Origin: Acetobacterium tundrae
Lineage (GTDB): Bacteria > Bacillota > Clostridia > Eubacteriales > Eubacteriaceae
Direction: 5' to 3'
Assembly (NCBI RefSeq): GCF_008086615.1
Contig: NZ_RXYB01000001.1
Location: 186,001-250,000, forward strand
Length of the DNA: 64,000 nt
In this document: positions 34,122 to 42,516 of the stretch, piece after piece
Numbering within the stretch: position 1 is the first letter of the stretch
How the letters are laid out: each line of letters opens with the position of its first letter
Notes under the pieces: generated by a model
The model's database searches: none
What the model saw: only the letters and a program-made list of their open reading frames with translations
Told to the model about the DNA's origin: nothing
Position numbers and translations under genes: made by a program

Positions 34122-36395
34122 ATGAGTGAAAAACAAACAAAAGGTATAAAAAGACGTAAAAAGAAAAAACACATATGGGTCAAAATATTAGTTGTTTTTT
34201 TGGTTTTAGCAGTTTTGGCAGTGGGTGTTTGCTATTCGATTTATGCTGCCAATCGGGTAGATATATCAGATTATACTTATCAGATAAAAGATAAAACAGA
34301 AGTTTATTCTGCCGATAATGCGGTTATTGCAGAATTATACACAGAAAATCGTACCAATGTGACGATAGATCAGATACCGGTGCAACTGCAACAGGCATTG
34401 ATTTCGGTAGAAGATTCCCGCTTTTATGACCATTTTGGTATTGATATTTATGGTATCGTGCGTGCTTTCTTTTCAAATATTATTAACCATAACTCTGGTG
34501 AAGGTGCCAGTACCATTACTCAGCAGCTGGCGAGAGTATTGTTTTTACCAGATATAGCGACAGAGCAAACCTTTAGTCAGTCTATTGTTCGAAAAATGAA
34601 GGAAATATCAATTGCCCTTCAATTAGAACAAAAATATACAAAACAGCAAATCTTGGAAATGTATTTTAATGAATATTATTTCGGCTCTGGGGCCTATGGG
34701 ATACAAGAGGCCTCTGAGACATATTTCAACAAACCTGTTTCAGAAGTAAATCTTGCTGAGGCGGCAATGCTTGCAGGCCTGCCGCAGGCACCGAGTGCAT
34801 ATGCACCCAATACTAATTTTGAAGCTGCAAAAAAACGTCAGCTTGAAGTTCTAGCCCGAATGGTTAAAGAAAAATACATTACTCAGGCAGAATCTGATGC
34901 AGCAGCAGCTACAGAATTAACGATTAGAGATCCAGAAACTTTAAATACGGATAATCAAATTGTTGATGGATATGAAGCATTTGTTGGCAAGGCATTGGAC
35001 GAGTATGCTGAGACAAAAGCGTCATCCGTTATGCAGGAACGTGGTATTACAAAAGATCAGGCGCTTGACTATATTAAAGAGACGATCGCTAGCGGAGGCT
35101 ATCGTATTTATACAACGATTAATTCAAAGGCCCAGACTGATGCCATTGACAGCTTGACCTCTGGATTAGAGGGATACGGCTTAGATAATGAAACAGGTGC
35201 AGTCGTAACCCTTGATTTAGATGGGAGTGTTGTCGCCTATTATGGGGGAAATACCCAGATCGATATGGCCGATACCCCAAGACAGCCGGGATCCAATATT
35301 AAACCACTTTTTTATTCGGGTGCTATGGAGGCAGGATTAATCACGCCGTCAACGACGATCTTGGATGCTTACGTCGATTTTAATGGATATGCCCCCCATA
35401 ACTATGATTACGGCTATCATGGGAATGTTACAGTTAGATCAGCTTTAGTTAACTCTTATAATATTCCGGCTGTTAAAGTATTCAATATGTTTGGCGTTGA
35501 CAATGCCATTGCCTTTATGCAAAAAATGGGGATCTCAACATTTGAAGATGATGATTATAATCTGGCAACGGCCCTTGGCGGAATGACTTATGGAATAAAA
35601 CCCTATGAAATGGCGGCGGCTTTCAATATTTTCAATAATGGAGGGGTGTATAATCAACCCTATTGCATTAAAAAAATTGACCAAATTAATGGGACTGAAA
35701 TCTATACAAAAGCTGATGCTAAACTGGCAACGCGTAAGGTTATGACAGATACTACAGCGACCAATATGATGAGTATTCTAACCGATGAGGTATCCTATGG
35801 TACCGGGAGTGGCGCTGCGCAGATTTATCCAACAGCAGGGAAGACCGGTACGACGAATGATGATAAAGATTTATGGTTTACGGGAATAACTGGAAATCTG
35901 ACGACAACGGTATGGCTTGGAAGTCCGGATAATTATGTCATTGGCGGCGGAAGTTATATGTCAGCCACAATATACGGGAGTTATTTGAGACAGATCATTA
36001 ATCAGGATTTGTTGACAACGACAACTATAGACCGTACTTCAGAAGAAGACGTGAAGAGCAGTAATTCATCAACGACAGATTCAACAACAACAACAACGAC
36101 ACCGACAACAACGACGCCGACAACAACGACGCCGACAACAACAACGACGACAACGACACCAACAACAACGACACCAACAACAACGCCGACAACGCCGACG
36201 ACGGATCCAACAACGCCGACAACGGAGCCAACAACACCGACGACGGATCCAACAACGCCGACGACAGATCCAACGACACCAACGACACCAACGACACCAA
36301 CGACACCAACAACACCGACAACGCCGACAACGCCAACGACGCCAACGACGCCGACAACAAACTCCAATAATGACACAAAGAAAGGAGACCAATGA
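34122..36395 (+). CDS. Class A penicillin-binding protein (PBP1-type glycosyltransferase/transpeptidase) with Thr/Pro tail
   Basis: A 757-residue peptidoglycan synthase. A basic cytoplasmic tail precedes the membrane helix at 18-43. The GT51 domain has VEDSRFYDHFGID and GASTITQQLAR; the transpeptidase has SNIK with Ser391, SYN in VNSYNIPAV, and KTGTTND. From about residue 648 a ~110-residue tail of Thr, Pro and scattered Asp/Glu is encoded by short tandem repeats, probably a flexible wall-spanning linker. The start follows AAAGGTG. It overlaps the cupin gene by 4 bp. Confidence 0.96.
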   Translation: MSEKQTKGIKRRKKKKHIWVKILVVFLVLAVLAVGVCYSIYAANRVDISDYTYQIKDKTEVYSADNAVIAELYTENRTNVTIDQIPVQLQQALISVEDSRFYDHFGIDIYGIVRAFFSNIINHNSGEGASTITQQLARVLFLPDIATEQTFSQSIVRKMKEISIALQLEQKYTKQQILEMYFNEYYFGSGAYGIQEASETYFNKPVSEVNLAEAAMLAGLPQAPSAYAPNTNFEAAKKRQLEVLARMVKEKYITQAESDAAAATELTIRDPETLNTDNQIVDGYEAFVGKALDEYAETKASSVMQERGITKDQALDYIKETIASGGYRIYTTINSKAQTDAIDSLTSGLEGYGLDNETGAVVTLDLDGSVVAYYGGNTQIDMADTPRQPGSNIKPLFYSGAMEAGLITPSTTILDAYVDFNGYAPHNYDYGYHGNVTVRSALVNSYNIPAVKVFNMFGVDNAIAFMQKMGISTFEDDDYNLATALGGMTYGIKPYEMAAAFNIFNNGGVYNQPYCIKKIDQINGTEIYTKADAKLATRKVMTDTTATNMMSILTDEVSYGTGSGAAQIYPTAGKTGTTNDDKDLWFTGITGNLTTTVWLGSPDNYVIGGGSYMSATIYGSYLRQIINQDLLTTTTIDRTSEEDVKSSNSSTTDSTTTTTTPTTTTPTTTTPTTTTTTTTPTTTTPTTTPTTPTTDPTTPTTEPTTPTTDPTTPTTDPTTPTTPTTPTTPTTPTTPTTPTTPTTPTTNSNNDTKKGDQ
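36067..36361 (+). repeat. Low-complexity tandem repeat encoding the Thr/Pro tail of the PBP
   Basis: Imperfect 6-9 bp units such as ACAACGCCG and ACCAACGAC are iterated, coding TPT, TTPT and DPTTPTT. Long antisense frames of Val/Gly here are composition artefacts. Confidence 0.9.
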
Positions 36396-36739
36396 TTGTT
36401 AACAAAAATGCTAGGGAAATTGAAGTGAAAAAAAATATGCACGAGGGTAAGGGCGAAATTGAAATCACCCATGTCTTGAAAAATGAAAATTTAGGTAAAA
36501 ATGCTCGCCTATATGCTGAAATAATAATCAAACCAGGAGATTCCATCGGAAATCATCAACATATTGATGAAAAGGAAATATTCTATTTTCTAAGTGGAAG
36601 TGGAATTGTGACAGATAATGAGGAACAAATTGGGGTAGGGCCTGGGGATGTGATGATAACACCAGACAGAAGCTTTCACAGCGTATCAAATAACGGAACG
36701 GAAAATTTGGTGATTATGGCCTTGATTCTGCGTGATTAA
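36392..36739 (+). CDS. Small cupin-domain protein
   Basis: A single-domain cupin of 115 residues. Motif 1 reads GNHQHIDEKEIFYFLSGSG with two His and a Glu as metal ligands; motif 2 is GPGDVMITPDRSFHSVSN with the third His. Such proteins bind a divalent metal and act as isomerases, oxygenases or sensors; the substrate cannot be told. It is sandwiched between a PBP and nth with overlap or direct abutment, so it belongs to the same transcript. Confidence 0.9.
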   Translation: MIVNKNAREIEVKKNMHEGKGEIEITHVLKNENLGKNARLYAEIIIKPGDSIGNHQHIDEKEIFYFLSGSGIVTDNEEQIGVGPGDVMITPDRSFHSVSNNGTENLVIMALILRD

Positions 36740-37381
36740 ATGACGAAGAAGAATAGAGAACAAGTCTTAGCCACATTAGAAAGCCTTTACGGGCTGGAAA
36801 AATGTGGCTTGGATTTTGATACGCCCTTTGAGTTGCTGATTGCAACCATCCTTTCGGCTCAATGTACAGATGTGCGCGTTAATATTGTGACAAAAGATCT
36901 GTTCCATTGTTACAATACGCCTGAAACAATTTTATCGCTCGGCGAAAAAGGATTACTTGAAAAAATAAGATCATGTGGTTTGTCAAATACCAAAGCTAAG
37001 AATATCATTTTAACATGTGGCCGTCTTTTAAGTGAATATGATGGCATTGTTCCCAAAAGTTTGGATGAATTAATATCATTACCTGGAGTTGGACGTAAAA
37101 CAGCCAATGTGGTCATGAGCAATGCATTTGATATTCCGGCAATTGCCGTTGACACACATGTGTTTAGGGTTGCAAAGCGTATTGGTTTAGCAAAGGGAAA
37201 AACGGTTTTAGAAGTCGAAAAAGAATTGATGAAAAATATTCCCAGAGAACAGTGGTCACATGCGCATCACTGGTTAATATGGCATGGAAGAAGATGTTGT
37301 GTTGCACGTAATCCAAAATGTGCTGAATGTAAGCTGCAGACGCTATGTGATTATGGTAAGCAGTATTTGAAAGAAGCATAA
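36740..37381 (+). CDS. nth: Endonuclease III
   Basis: The 213-residue DNA glycosylase/AP lyase removes oxidised pyrimidines. The helix-hairpin-helix LPGVGRKTANVV carries the catalytic lysine, AVDTHVFRV the catalytic aspartate, and the C-terminal Cys-x6-Cys-x2-Cys-x5-Cys (CVARNPKCAECKLQTLC) binds a [4Fe-4S] cluster. ATG follows the cupin stop with no gap. Confidence 0.97.
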   Translation: MTKKNREQVLATLESLYGLEKCGLDFDTPFELLIATILSAQCTDVRVNIVTKDLFHCYNTPETILSLGEKGLLEKIRSCGLSNTKAKNIILTCGRLLSEYDGIVPKSLDELISLPGVGRKTANVVMSNAFDIPAIAVDTHVFRVAKRIGLAKGKTVLEVEKELMKNIPREQWSHAHHWLIWHGRRCCVARNPKCAECKLQTLCDYGKQYLKEA

Positions 37382-37399
37382 TTTTGAAACAATTATTTC

Positions 37400-37438
37400 T
37401 TGTGTTTTCCTTAAGAATGGTTTATGATAATCATTATG
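37400..37438 (+). promoter_or_regulatory. livJ promoter overlapped by a Fur-box-like palindrome
   Basis: TTGTGT (37400-37405), 17 bp, TATGAT (37423-37428). The 19 bases at 37420-37438 match the classical Fur box at 16 positions by eye, with core ATGATAATCAT. The box covers the -10 element. Confidence 0.5.
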
Positions 37439-37469
37439 AATAATTATGAAAAGAAAAAGGAGGAAAAAA

Positions 37470-38618
37470 ATGAAAAAGAAAGTTGTAAGTGTTTTGCTAG
37501 CTGTATTGTTTTGTGCTTCGATTTTTACATTTGCCGGATGTTCATCATCAGGAAGCGGTAAAGATACTATCAAGATTGGCTTCATTGGGCCATTGAGTGG
37601 GGATGCTGCTATTTATGGAACTTCTGCAAAAGCAGGCGCAGATTTAGCAGTGAAAGAGATTAATGCCGCCGGAGGTATTAATGGTAAAAATATTGAATTA
37701 ATAGCATATGATTCTAAAGGTGATCAAACCGAAGCGATCAATGCCTATAACCGATTAAGAGATCAAGATCAGGTGGTTGCTGTTATTGGTGGTGTCCTAA
37801 GCGGTGAAACTTTAGCAATGAAAGATATTATGGTTCAGGACAATATGCCAGTATTATCACCAACTGCAACAGCAGTAGATGTAACGGCTAATGCACCAAA
37901 TATTTTCAGAGCTTGTTTTTTAGATGACTATCAAGGAGTGGCAGCTGCTAATTTCTCAACAAGTAATCTAAGTGCAAAGACCGCTGCGGTCATGATTTGC
38001 AAGGGAAATCCTTACTCAGAAGGAGTTAGTGCTGCATTCGAAGGAGCGTTTACTGCAAATGGCGGAACAATTGCCGATGAAGAATCATACAGTGCTTCAG
38101 ATAAAGATTACAGTGCTCAATTAACGAAGATTAAAGAATTGAATCCAGATGTAGTCTTTGTACCTGATTATGTGCAAATTGTTGGACCAATCCTTCAAAA
38201 AGCCAAAGAAATGGGAATTACAGCAAAATTTGTCGGAGCTGATGGCTGGGATGGCGTTCAAACTGAATACGCTGATGCAGCGCAGGGTAACTACTTTACC
38301 AATCATTATGCTGCAGATTCACCATCGGAAACGGTTCAGAACTTTATTAAGGCATATAAAGCTGCAAACAGCAATAAAGATCCAAACTCTTTTGCTGCTT
38401 TAGGTTATGATGCTGTTCATACTATGGCTGAAGCTATTAAATCGGCTGGTTCAACTGATTCAAAAGCTATTATTACGGCACTTAACAATACCAATTACAC
38501 AGGGGTTACCGGAACTCTGAAATTTGATTCAGAAGGCAATCCTAAGGATAAAGAAGTTACAATAATAAAAATTGATGGCGGTCAACTCAAGTTTGAAACA
38601 ACAATAGTAAACAAGTAG
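37470..38618 (+). CDS. livJ: Branched-chain amino acid ABC transporter substrate-binding lipoprotein
   Basis: I start at ATG 37470, preceded by AAAGGAGGA, which gives 382 residues; an ATG eight codons earlier lacks a site. The signal peptide KKKVVSVLLAVLFCASIFTFAGC ends in a lipobox, so the mature protein is lipid-anchored at Cys. The remainder is a type I periplasmic-binding fold with IKIGFIGPLSGDAA and IGGVLSGETLA. It captures leucine, isoleucine, valine or related compounds for LivHMGF. Confidence 0.94.
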   Translation: MKKKVVSVLLAVLFCASIFTFAGCSSSGSGKDTIKIGFIGPLSGDAAIYGTSAKAGADLAVKEINAAGGINGKNIELIAYDSKGDQTEAINAYNRLRDQDQVVAVIGGVLSGETLAMKDIMVQDNMPVLSPTATAVDVTANAPNIFRACFLDDYQGVAAANFSTSNLSAKTAAVMICKGNPYSEGVSAAFEGAFTANGGTIADEESYSASDKDYSAQLTKIKELNPDVVFVPDYVQIVGPILQKAKEMGITAKFVGADGWDGVQTEYADAAQGNYFTNHYAADSPSETVQNFIKAYKAANSNKDPNSFAALGYDAVHTMAEAIKSAGSTDSKAIITALNNTNYTGVTGTLKFDSEGNPKDKEVTIIKIDGGQLKFETTIVNK

Positions 38619-38652
38619 TCGTTAATTAACAAATTAAAATAACTTTCAAAGG

Positions 38653-38684
38653 GGATATAGAAGAGTAAAATCTCTTCTATATCC
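38653..38684 (+). terminator. Perfect 13-bp hairpin between livJ and livH
   Basis: GGATATAGAAGAG (38653-38665) pairs with CTCTTCTATATCC (38672-38684), loop TAAAAT, followed by the weak T run ATTTTATTG. It is likely a partial terminator or RNA stabiliser that makes binding protein mRNA more abundant than permease mRNA. Confidence 0.75.
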
Positions 38685-38719
38685 ATTTTATTGTATATTC
38701 GATAAAAGGAGGAAACATC

Positions 38720-39598
38720 ATGGATTTATTTCTGCAACAGCTGATCAACGGGCTAAATGTAGGGAGTATTTATGCGCTCATCGCAATCGGTTATACCATG
38801 GTATATGGAATTATTAAACTTATAAACTTTGCCCATGGTGAAATCATGATGTTCGGTGCATATTTCGCATTTATTTTTGCTACCAGTTTTGGAATGCCAG
38901 TATGGGCTGTAATTTTGGTGCCAATGATTATTATGGCCTTGGCTGGCGTTGCTGTTGAATTTATTGCATATCGACCACTTAGGGATGCACCCAGATTATC
39001 AGCGCTTATCACGGCAATTGGGGTGAGTTTGTTTTTGCAAAATCTGGCCCTGCTTATTTTTAAGGCGGATCCAAAAGTAATGCCAAAACTTTTCCCCGAA
39101 ACAATTATCAATTTAGGCGGAGTAGAAATCAGCTCAACCACATTGGTAACCATCGGTCTGTCATTGTTCTTTATGGTATTACTGGATCTTTATATTAGAA
39201 AAACAAAACAGGGTCGCGCCGTGCGTGCCGTATCGGAAGACAAGGACGCTGCGATTCTTATGGGAATTAATGTTGACCGAACCATTTCTTTAACGTTTGC
39301 GATGGGTTCGGCTTTAGGCGCTCTTGGCGGAATTCTTTATAGTGTTGCATATGTTCAGGTCTTTCCAACGATGGGGGTAATGCCAGGCTTAAAAGCTTTC
39401 ATTGCCGCTGTTTTAGGTGGGATTGGAATAATACCGGGGGCAATGCTGGGGGGATTCATCATTGGTATGGTGGAAACTATGACAAAGGCATACCTGTCAA
39501 CGACTTGGGCAGATGCGATTGTTTATATCATCCTGATTTTAGTGCTGCTTTTCAAACCGACAGGAATACTTGGGAAAAACACAAGAGAGAAGGTGTAA
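38720..39598 (+). CDS. livH: Branched-chain amino acid ABC transporter permease LivH
   Basis: A 292-residue integral membrane protein with about eight hydrophobic segments. GLNVGSIYALIAIGYTMVYGI at the N-terminus and the cytoplasmic loop GRAVRAVSEDKDAAILMGIN, which contacts the ATPases, are family hallmarks. It pairs with LivM. AAAGGAGG precedes the ATG. Confidence 0.96.
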   Translation: MDLFLQQLINGLNVGSIYALIAIGYTMVYGIIKLINFAHGEIMMFGAYFAFIFATSFGMPVWAVILVPMIIMALAGVAVEFIAYRPLRDAPRLSALITAIGVSLFLQNLALLIFKADPKVMPKLFPETIINLGGVEISSTTLVTIGLSLFFMVLLDLYIRKTKQGRAVRAVSEDKDAAILMGINVDRTISLTFAMGSALGALGGILYSVAYVQVFPTMGVMPGLKAFIAAVLGGIGIIPGAMLGGFIIGMVETMTKAYLSTTWADAIVYIILILVLLFKPTGILGKNTREKV

Positions 39599-39601
39599 AA
39601 A

Positions 39602-40609
39602 ATGGATAAAAACAAAAGAAAAGCTTATATCATAAACACCATCTCAATTATTTCTCTTTATCTTGTCTTTTTCATACTGATACAAACAAAGGTAATGAAT
39701 AAATATTTTATGGGAATTGCAATAATGACTTGCATCATGATTATTATGGCGATGAGTTTAAATATTGTTGCTGGATTTTTAGGTGAAATGGCCCTTGGAC
39801 ATGCCGGCTTTATGGCTATTGGCGCTTATTCATCAGCGTATTTTTCAATCGCACTGATGGATACCGGATTCCCATTGCCTAATATTATTGTGTTAATTTT
39901 GGCAATGCTTGTCGGCGGAATCGTAACCGGTATCATGGGATTTCTTATTGGAACCCCGACACTCAGACTCCGCGGAGATTATCTGGGGATTGTAACGATT
40001 GGCTTTTCTGAAATTATACGCATATTTTTCATAAATTTTGAGCCGACCGGCGGAGCTGCTGGACTAAAAGGGATTACAAAGTTGGTTAATTTTAATAATG
40101 TTTATTGGATAACAATCGTCATTATAATTTTAATATTTACCTTTGGACGATCAAAACAGGGAAGAGCCATTATTTCAATTAGGGAAGATGAGATTGCTTC
40201 AGAAGCTGCTGGAATTCCGACGACACGCTATAAGGTTCTGGCATTTACGGTTTCCTCCTTTTTTGCTGGAATTGGCGGAGCTTTATATGCCCATTATCAG
40301 GCTTTCGTTGAACCAAGCAAGTTTGGTTTTATGTTTTCTATAGAAATGTTTGTTATTGTAGTGCTTGGGGGACTAGGAAGTCTTACTGGTTCAATTGTCG
40401 CCGCAATTGTATTAACGGTGCTTCCGGAAATGCTGCGAGGATTTGCTGAATATCGGTTGCTTGTCTATTCATTGGCACTTATTGTTATGATGATTTTCCG
40501 ACCGCAAGGAATGTTAGGGCGATCAGAATTCTCGCTTACAAAATTCATCGAGTCCCTCATTCTCCGAAAAGATATTAAAAACTCGATTGACGGAGGTGAA
40601 ACACGATGA
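39602..40609 (+). CDS. livM: Branched-chain amino acid ABC transporter permease LivM
   Basis: A 335-residue permease with about nine membrane segments; MSLNIVAGFLGEMALGHAGFMAIGAY and the coupling loop GRAIISIREDEIASEAAGI identify it as LivM. It follows livH by 3 bp and overlaps livG by 4 bp. Confidence 0.96.
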   Translation: MDKNKRKAYIINTISIISLYLVFFILIQTKVMNKYFMGIAIMTCIMIIMAMSLNIVAGFLGEMALGHAGFMAIGAYSSAYFSIALMDTGFPLPNIIVLILAMLVGGIVTGIMGFLIGTPTLRLRGDYLGIVTIGFSEIIRIFFINFEPTGGAAGLKGITKLVNFNNVYWITIVIIILIFTFGRSKQGRAIISIREDEIASEAAGIPTTRYKVLAFTVSSFFAGIGGALYAHYQAFVEPSKFGFMFSIEMFVIVVLGGLGSLTGSIVAAIVLTVLPEMLRGFAEYRLLVYSLALIVMMIFRPQGMLGRSEFSLTKFIESLILRKDIKNSIDGGETR

Positions 40610-41364
40610 CAGTGCTGGCAGCAAAAAATATTACGATGCAATTTGGTGGACTAACAGCCGTTGATCAGTTTAATCTTGAATTGCAAGCCAACGAATTGGT
40701 TGGTTTAATAGGACCAAACGGGGCAGGGAAGACAACGATATTTAATATGCTTACAGGCGTATATGTGCCGACAAGCGGCGAAATTATTTTGAACGATGAA
40801 AGTATTATCAAAAAAACACCCCATGATATTGTTAGACTGGGAGCGAGTAGAACGTTTCAAAACATTCGTCTTTTTAAAGATTTAACAGCCCTTGAGAATG
40901 TGAAAATTGCATATCATAATTTTATCGATTATAATATGATTCAAGGAATGTTTAGAACAAAAAAGTTTTGGACAGAAGAAAAGAAAGCACATGAAGAATG
41001 TGTGAAACTTTTGGATATTTTTGATATGGGAGAATATGCTGATACACTTGCAAAAAATTTACCTTACGGACAGCAACGAAAACTAGAAATAGCCCGCGCT
41101 CTGGCATCAGAACCTAAAGTTCTGATGTTGGATGAACCGGCAGCCGGCATGAATCCCGCCGAAACTGCGGAATTAATGGAGACAATCCATTTTATACGTA
41201 ATAAGTTCGATATTACTGTTTTATTAATTGAACATGATATGAAACTGGTAATGGGAATTTGTGAACGTATTATTGTTGTGGATTATGGTAAAACAATTGC
41301 AGAAGGCACTCCAGATGAAATTCTGAAAAACCCTGAAGTTATTCGTGCTTACTTGGGAAATTAG
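40606..41364 (+). CDS. livG: Branched-chain amino acid ABC transporter ATP-binding protein LivG
   Basis: A 252-residue ATPase: Walker A GPNGAGKTT, Walker B VLMLDEPAAGMNP, H-loop IEHDMK. The signature is LPYGQQRKLEIARAL, the usual LivG form in place of LSGGQ. It energises LivHM together with LivF. Confidence 0.97.
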   Translation: MTVLAAKNITMQFGGLTAVDQFNLELQANELVGLIGPNGAGKTTIFNMLTGVYVPTSGEIILNDESIIKKTPHDIVRLGASRTFQNIRLFKDLTALENVKIAYHNFIDYNMIQGMFRTKKFWTEEKKAHEECVKLLDIFDMGEYADTLAKNLPYGQQRKLEIARALASEPKVLMLDEPAAGMNPAETAELMETIHFIRNKFDITVLLIEHDMKLVMGICERIIVVDYGKTIAEGTPDEILKNPEVIRAYLGN

Positions 41365-41374
41365 GAGGCCGCAG

Positions 41375-42079
41375 ATGCTTAAAGTAAAAGATTTAAACGT
41401 GCATTATGGAAAAATTCATGCAATAAAGGGTATCAGTTTTGAGGTCAATGAAGGAGAAATTGTAACCCTCATTGGGGCTAATGGAGCTGGAAAGACAACA
41501 ATTTTACAAACAATTTCTGGTATTTTAAAACCAAGTGAGGGGATGATAACTTTTGAAGGCGAAAATCTTAACAAAATTCATGCTTATCAAATTCCGGCAT
41601 TAGGTATTGCACATGTTCCAGAAGGACGACGAATATTTGCAGAGATGACAGTCTATGAAAATTTGCAGATGGGTGCTTATATTCGTAAGGACAAGGTGCA
41701 AATACAAGAAGATATTGAAAAAGTGTTTTTAAGCTTCCCCCGTCTTAAAGAAAGAGTCAAGCAGATTGCCGGAACGCTTAGTGGCGGCGAACAGCAAATG
41801 CTGGCTATGGGTAGAGCACTGATGACGCGACCAAGACTTATTTTATTGGATGAACCATCAATGGGTCTGGCGCCAATTTTAGTCGATGAGATATTTGACA
41901 TGATTCAAACAATCAATGAGGCTGGGACAACGGTGCTTTTAGTCGAGCAAAATGCCAACAAAGCCTTACACATTGCCAATCGTGCCTATGTGTTGGAAAC
42001 GGGATATATAAAACTTTCTGGAAATGCCAGCGATTTATTGGTTAATCCAGAGGTACAACAAGCATATTTAGGCGGTTGA
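41375..42079 (+). CDS. livF: Branched-chain amino acid ABC transporter ATP-binding protein LivF
   Basis: The start is ATG 41375 after TTAGGAGG (234 residues). Walker A is GANGAGKTT, signature LSGGEQQMLAMGRAL, Walker B LILLDEPSMGLAP, H-loop VEQNANKAL. It ends the livJHMGF operon; I see no strong terminator after it. Confidence 0.97.
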   Translation: MLKVKDLNVHYGKIHAIKGISFEVNEGEIVTLIGANGAGKTTILQTISGILKPSEGMITFEGENLNKIHAYQIPALGIAHVPEGRRIFAEMTVYENLQMGAYIRKDKVQIQEDIEKVFLSFPRLKERVKQIAGTLSGGEQQMLAMGRALMTRPRLILLDEPSMGLAPILVDEIFDMIQTINEAGTTVLLVEQNANKALHIANRAYVLETGYIKLSGNASDLLVNPEVQQAYLGG

Positions 42080-42210
42080 TTAAATTAAAAGTTTAGCCCA
42101 TAAGTTAGTAAAGGCTATGCCAGACCGTTTTGAGGTATATAAAGTAATGAAATAATTGCAATTTTGAAAAACTTTAAGATATGATTGTGATTATTTTGTC
42201 TGCAAGCTCA

Positions 42211-42389
42211 GGGGCTGTTGCAAAATAAAGTAAAACCGATTCATGGTTTTACTTGAATCTGTTAAATTGTCTGTTGTTGCTCATTATCCATTGAGGCTCA
42301 TTGAGCGAATACCAAAGTGTGTCCACTCAATGTGCGTGACAATGATGATAGACGCTCGGATAATTCAATCAGAGTTTTGCGACAGCTCC
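42211..42389. mobile_element. MITE-like element, 179 bp, with 15-bp terminal inverted repeats
   Basis: The ends GGGGCTGTTGCAAAA (42211-42225) and TTTTGCGACAGCTCC (42375-42389) are complementary at 13 of 15 positions. Inside are a 10-bp hairpin (AAGTAAAACC 42228-42237 with GGTTTTACTT 42245-42254) and a second foldback using ATTATCC and GGATAAT. No ORF is present. Flanks share an imperfect TTTTGTnTGCAA copy on both sides. It is probably mobilised in trans by a transposase elsewhere. The rest of the 437-bp livF-tig gap holds only the tig promoter. Confidence 0.7.
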
Positions 42390-42437
42390 TTTTGTTTGCA
42401 AAGCACTAAGATTTCTTAAACACGTGTATTTTCGTTC

Positions 42438-42466
42438 TTGATATGAAAATATACCTATGATATACT
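42438..42466 (+). promoter_or_regulatory. Promoter of tig
   Basis: TTGATA (42438-42443), 17 bp, TATACT (42461-42466), about 45 bp before the tig ATG. Confidence 0.7.
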
Positions 42467-42516
42467 GTTAAAATTGAATGTGAATATAATTTATAGTGAA
42501 AGATACGGAGGATAAC

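Noticed and set aside
36002-36546. Long antisense frames rich in Val-Gly, Leu-Ser or Arg-Cys over the PBP tail
   Set aside because: They are a product of the Thr/Pro repeat on the coding strand; no ribosome sites or family features.
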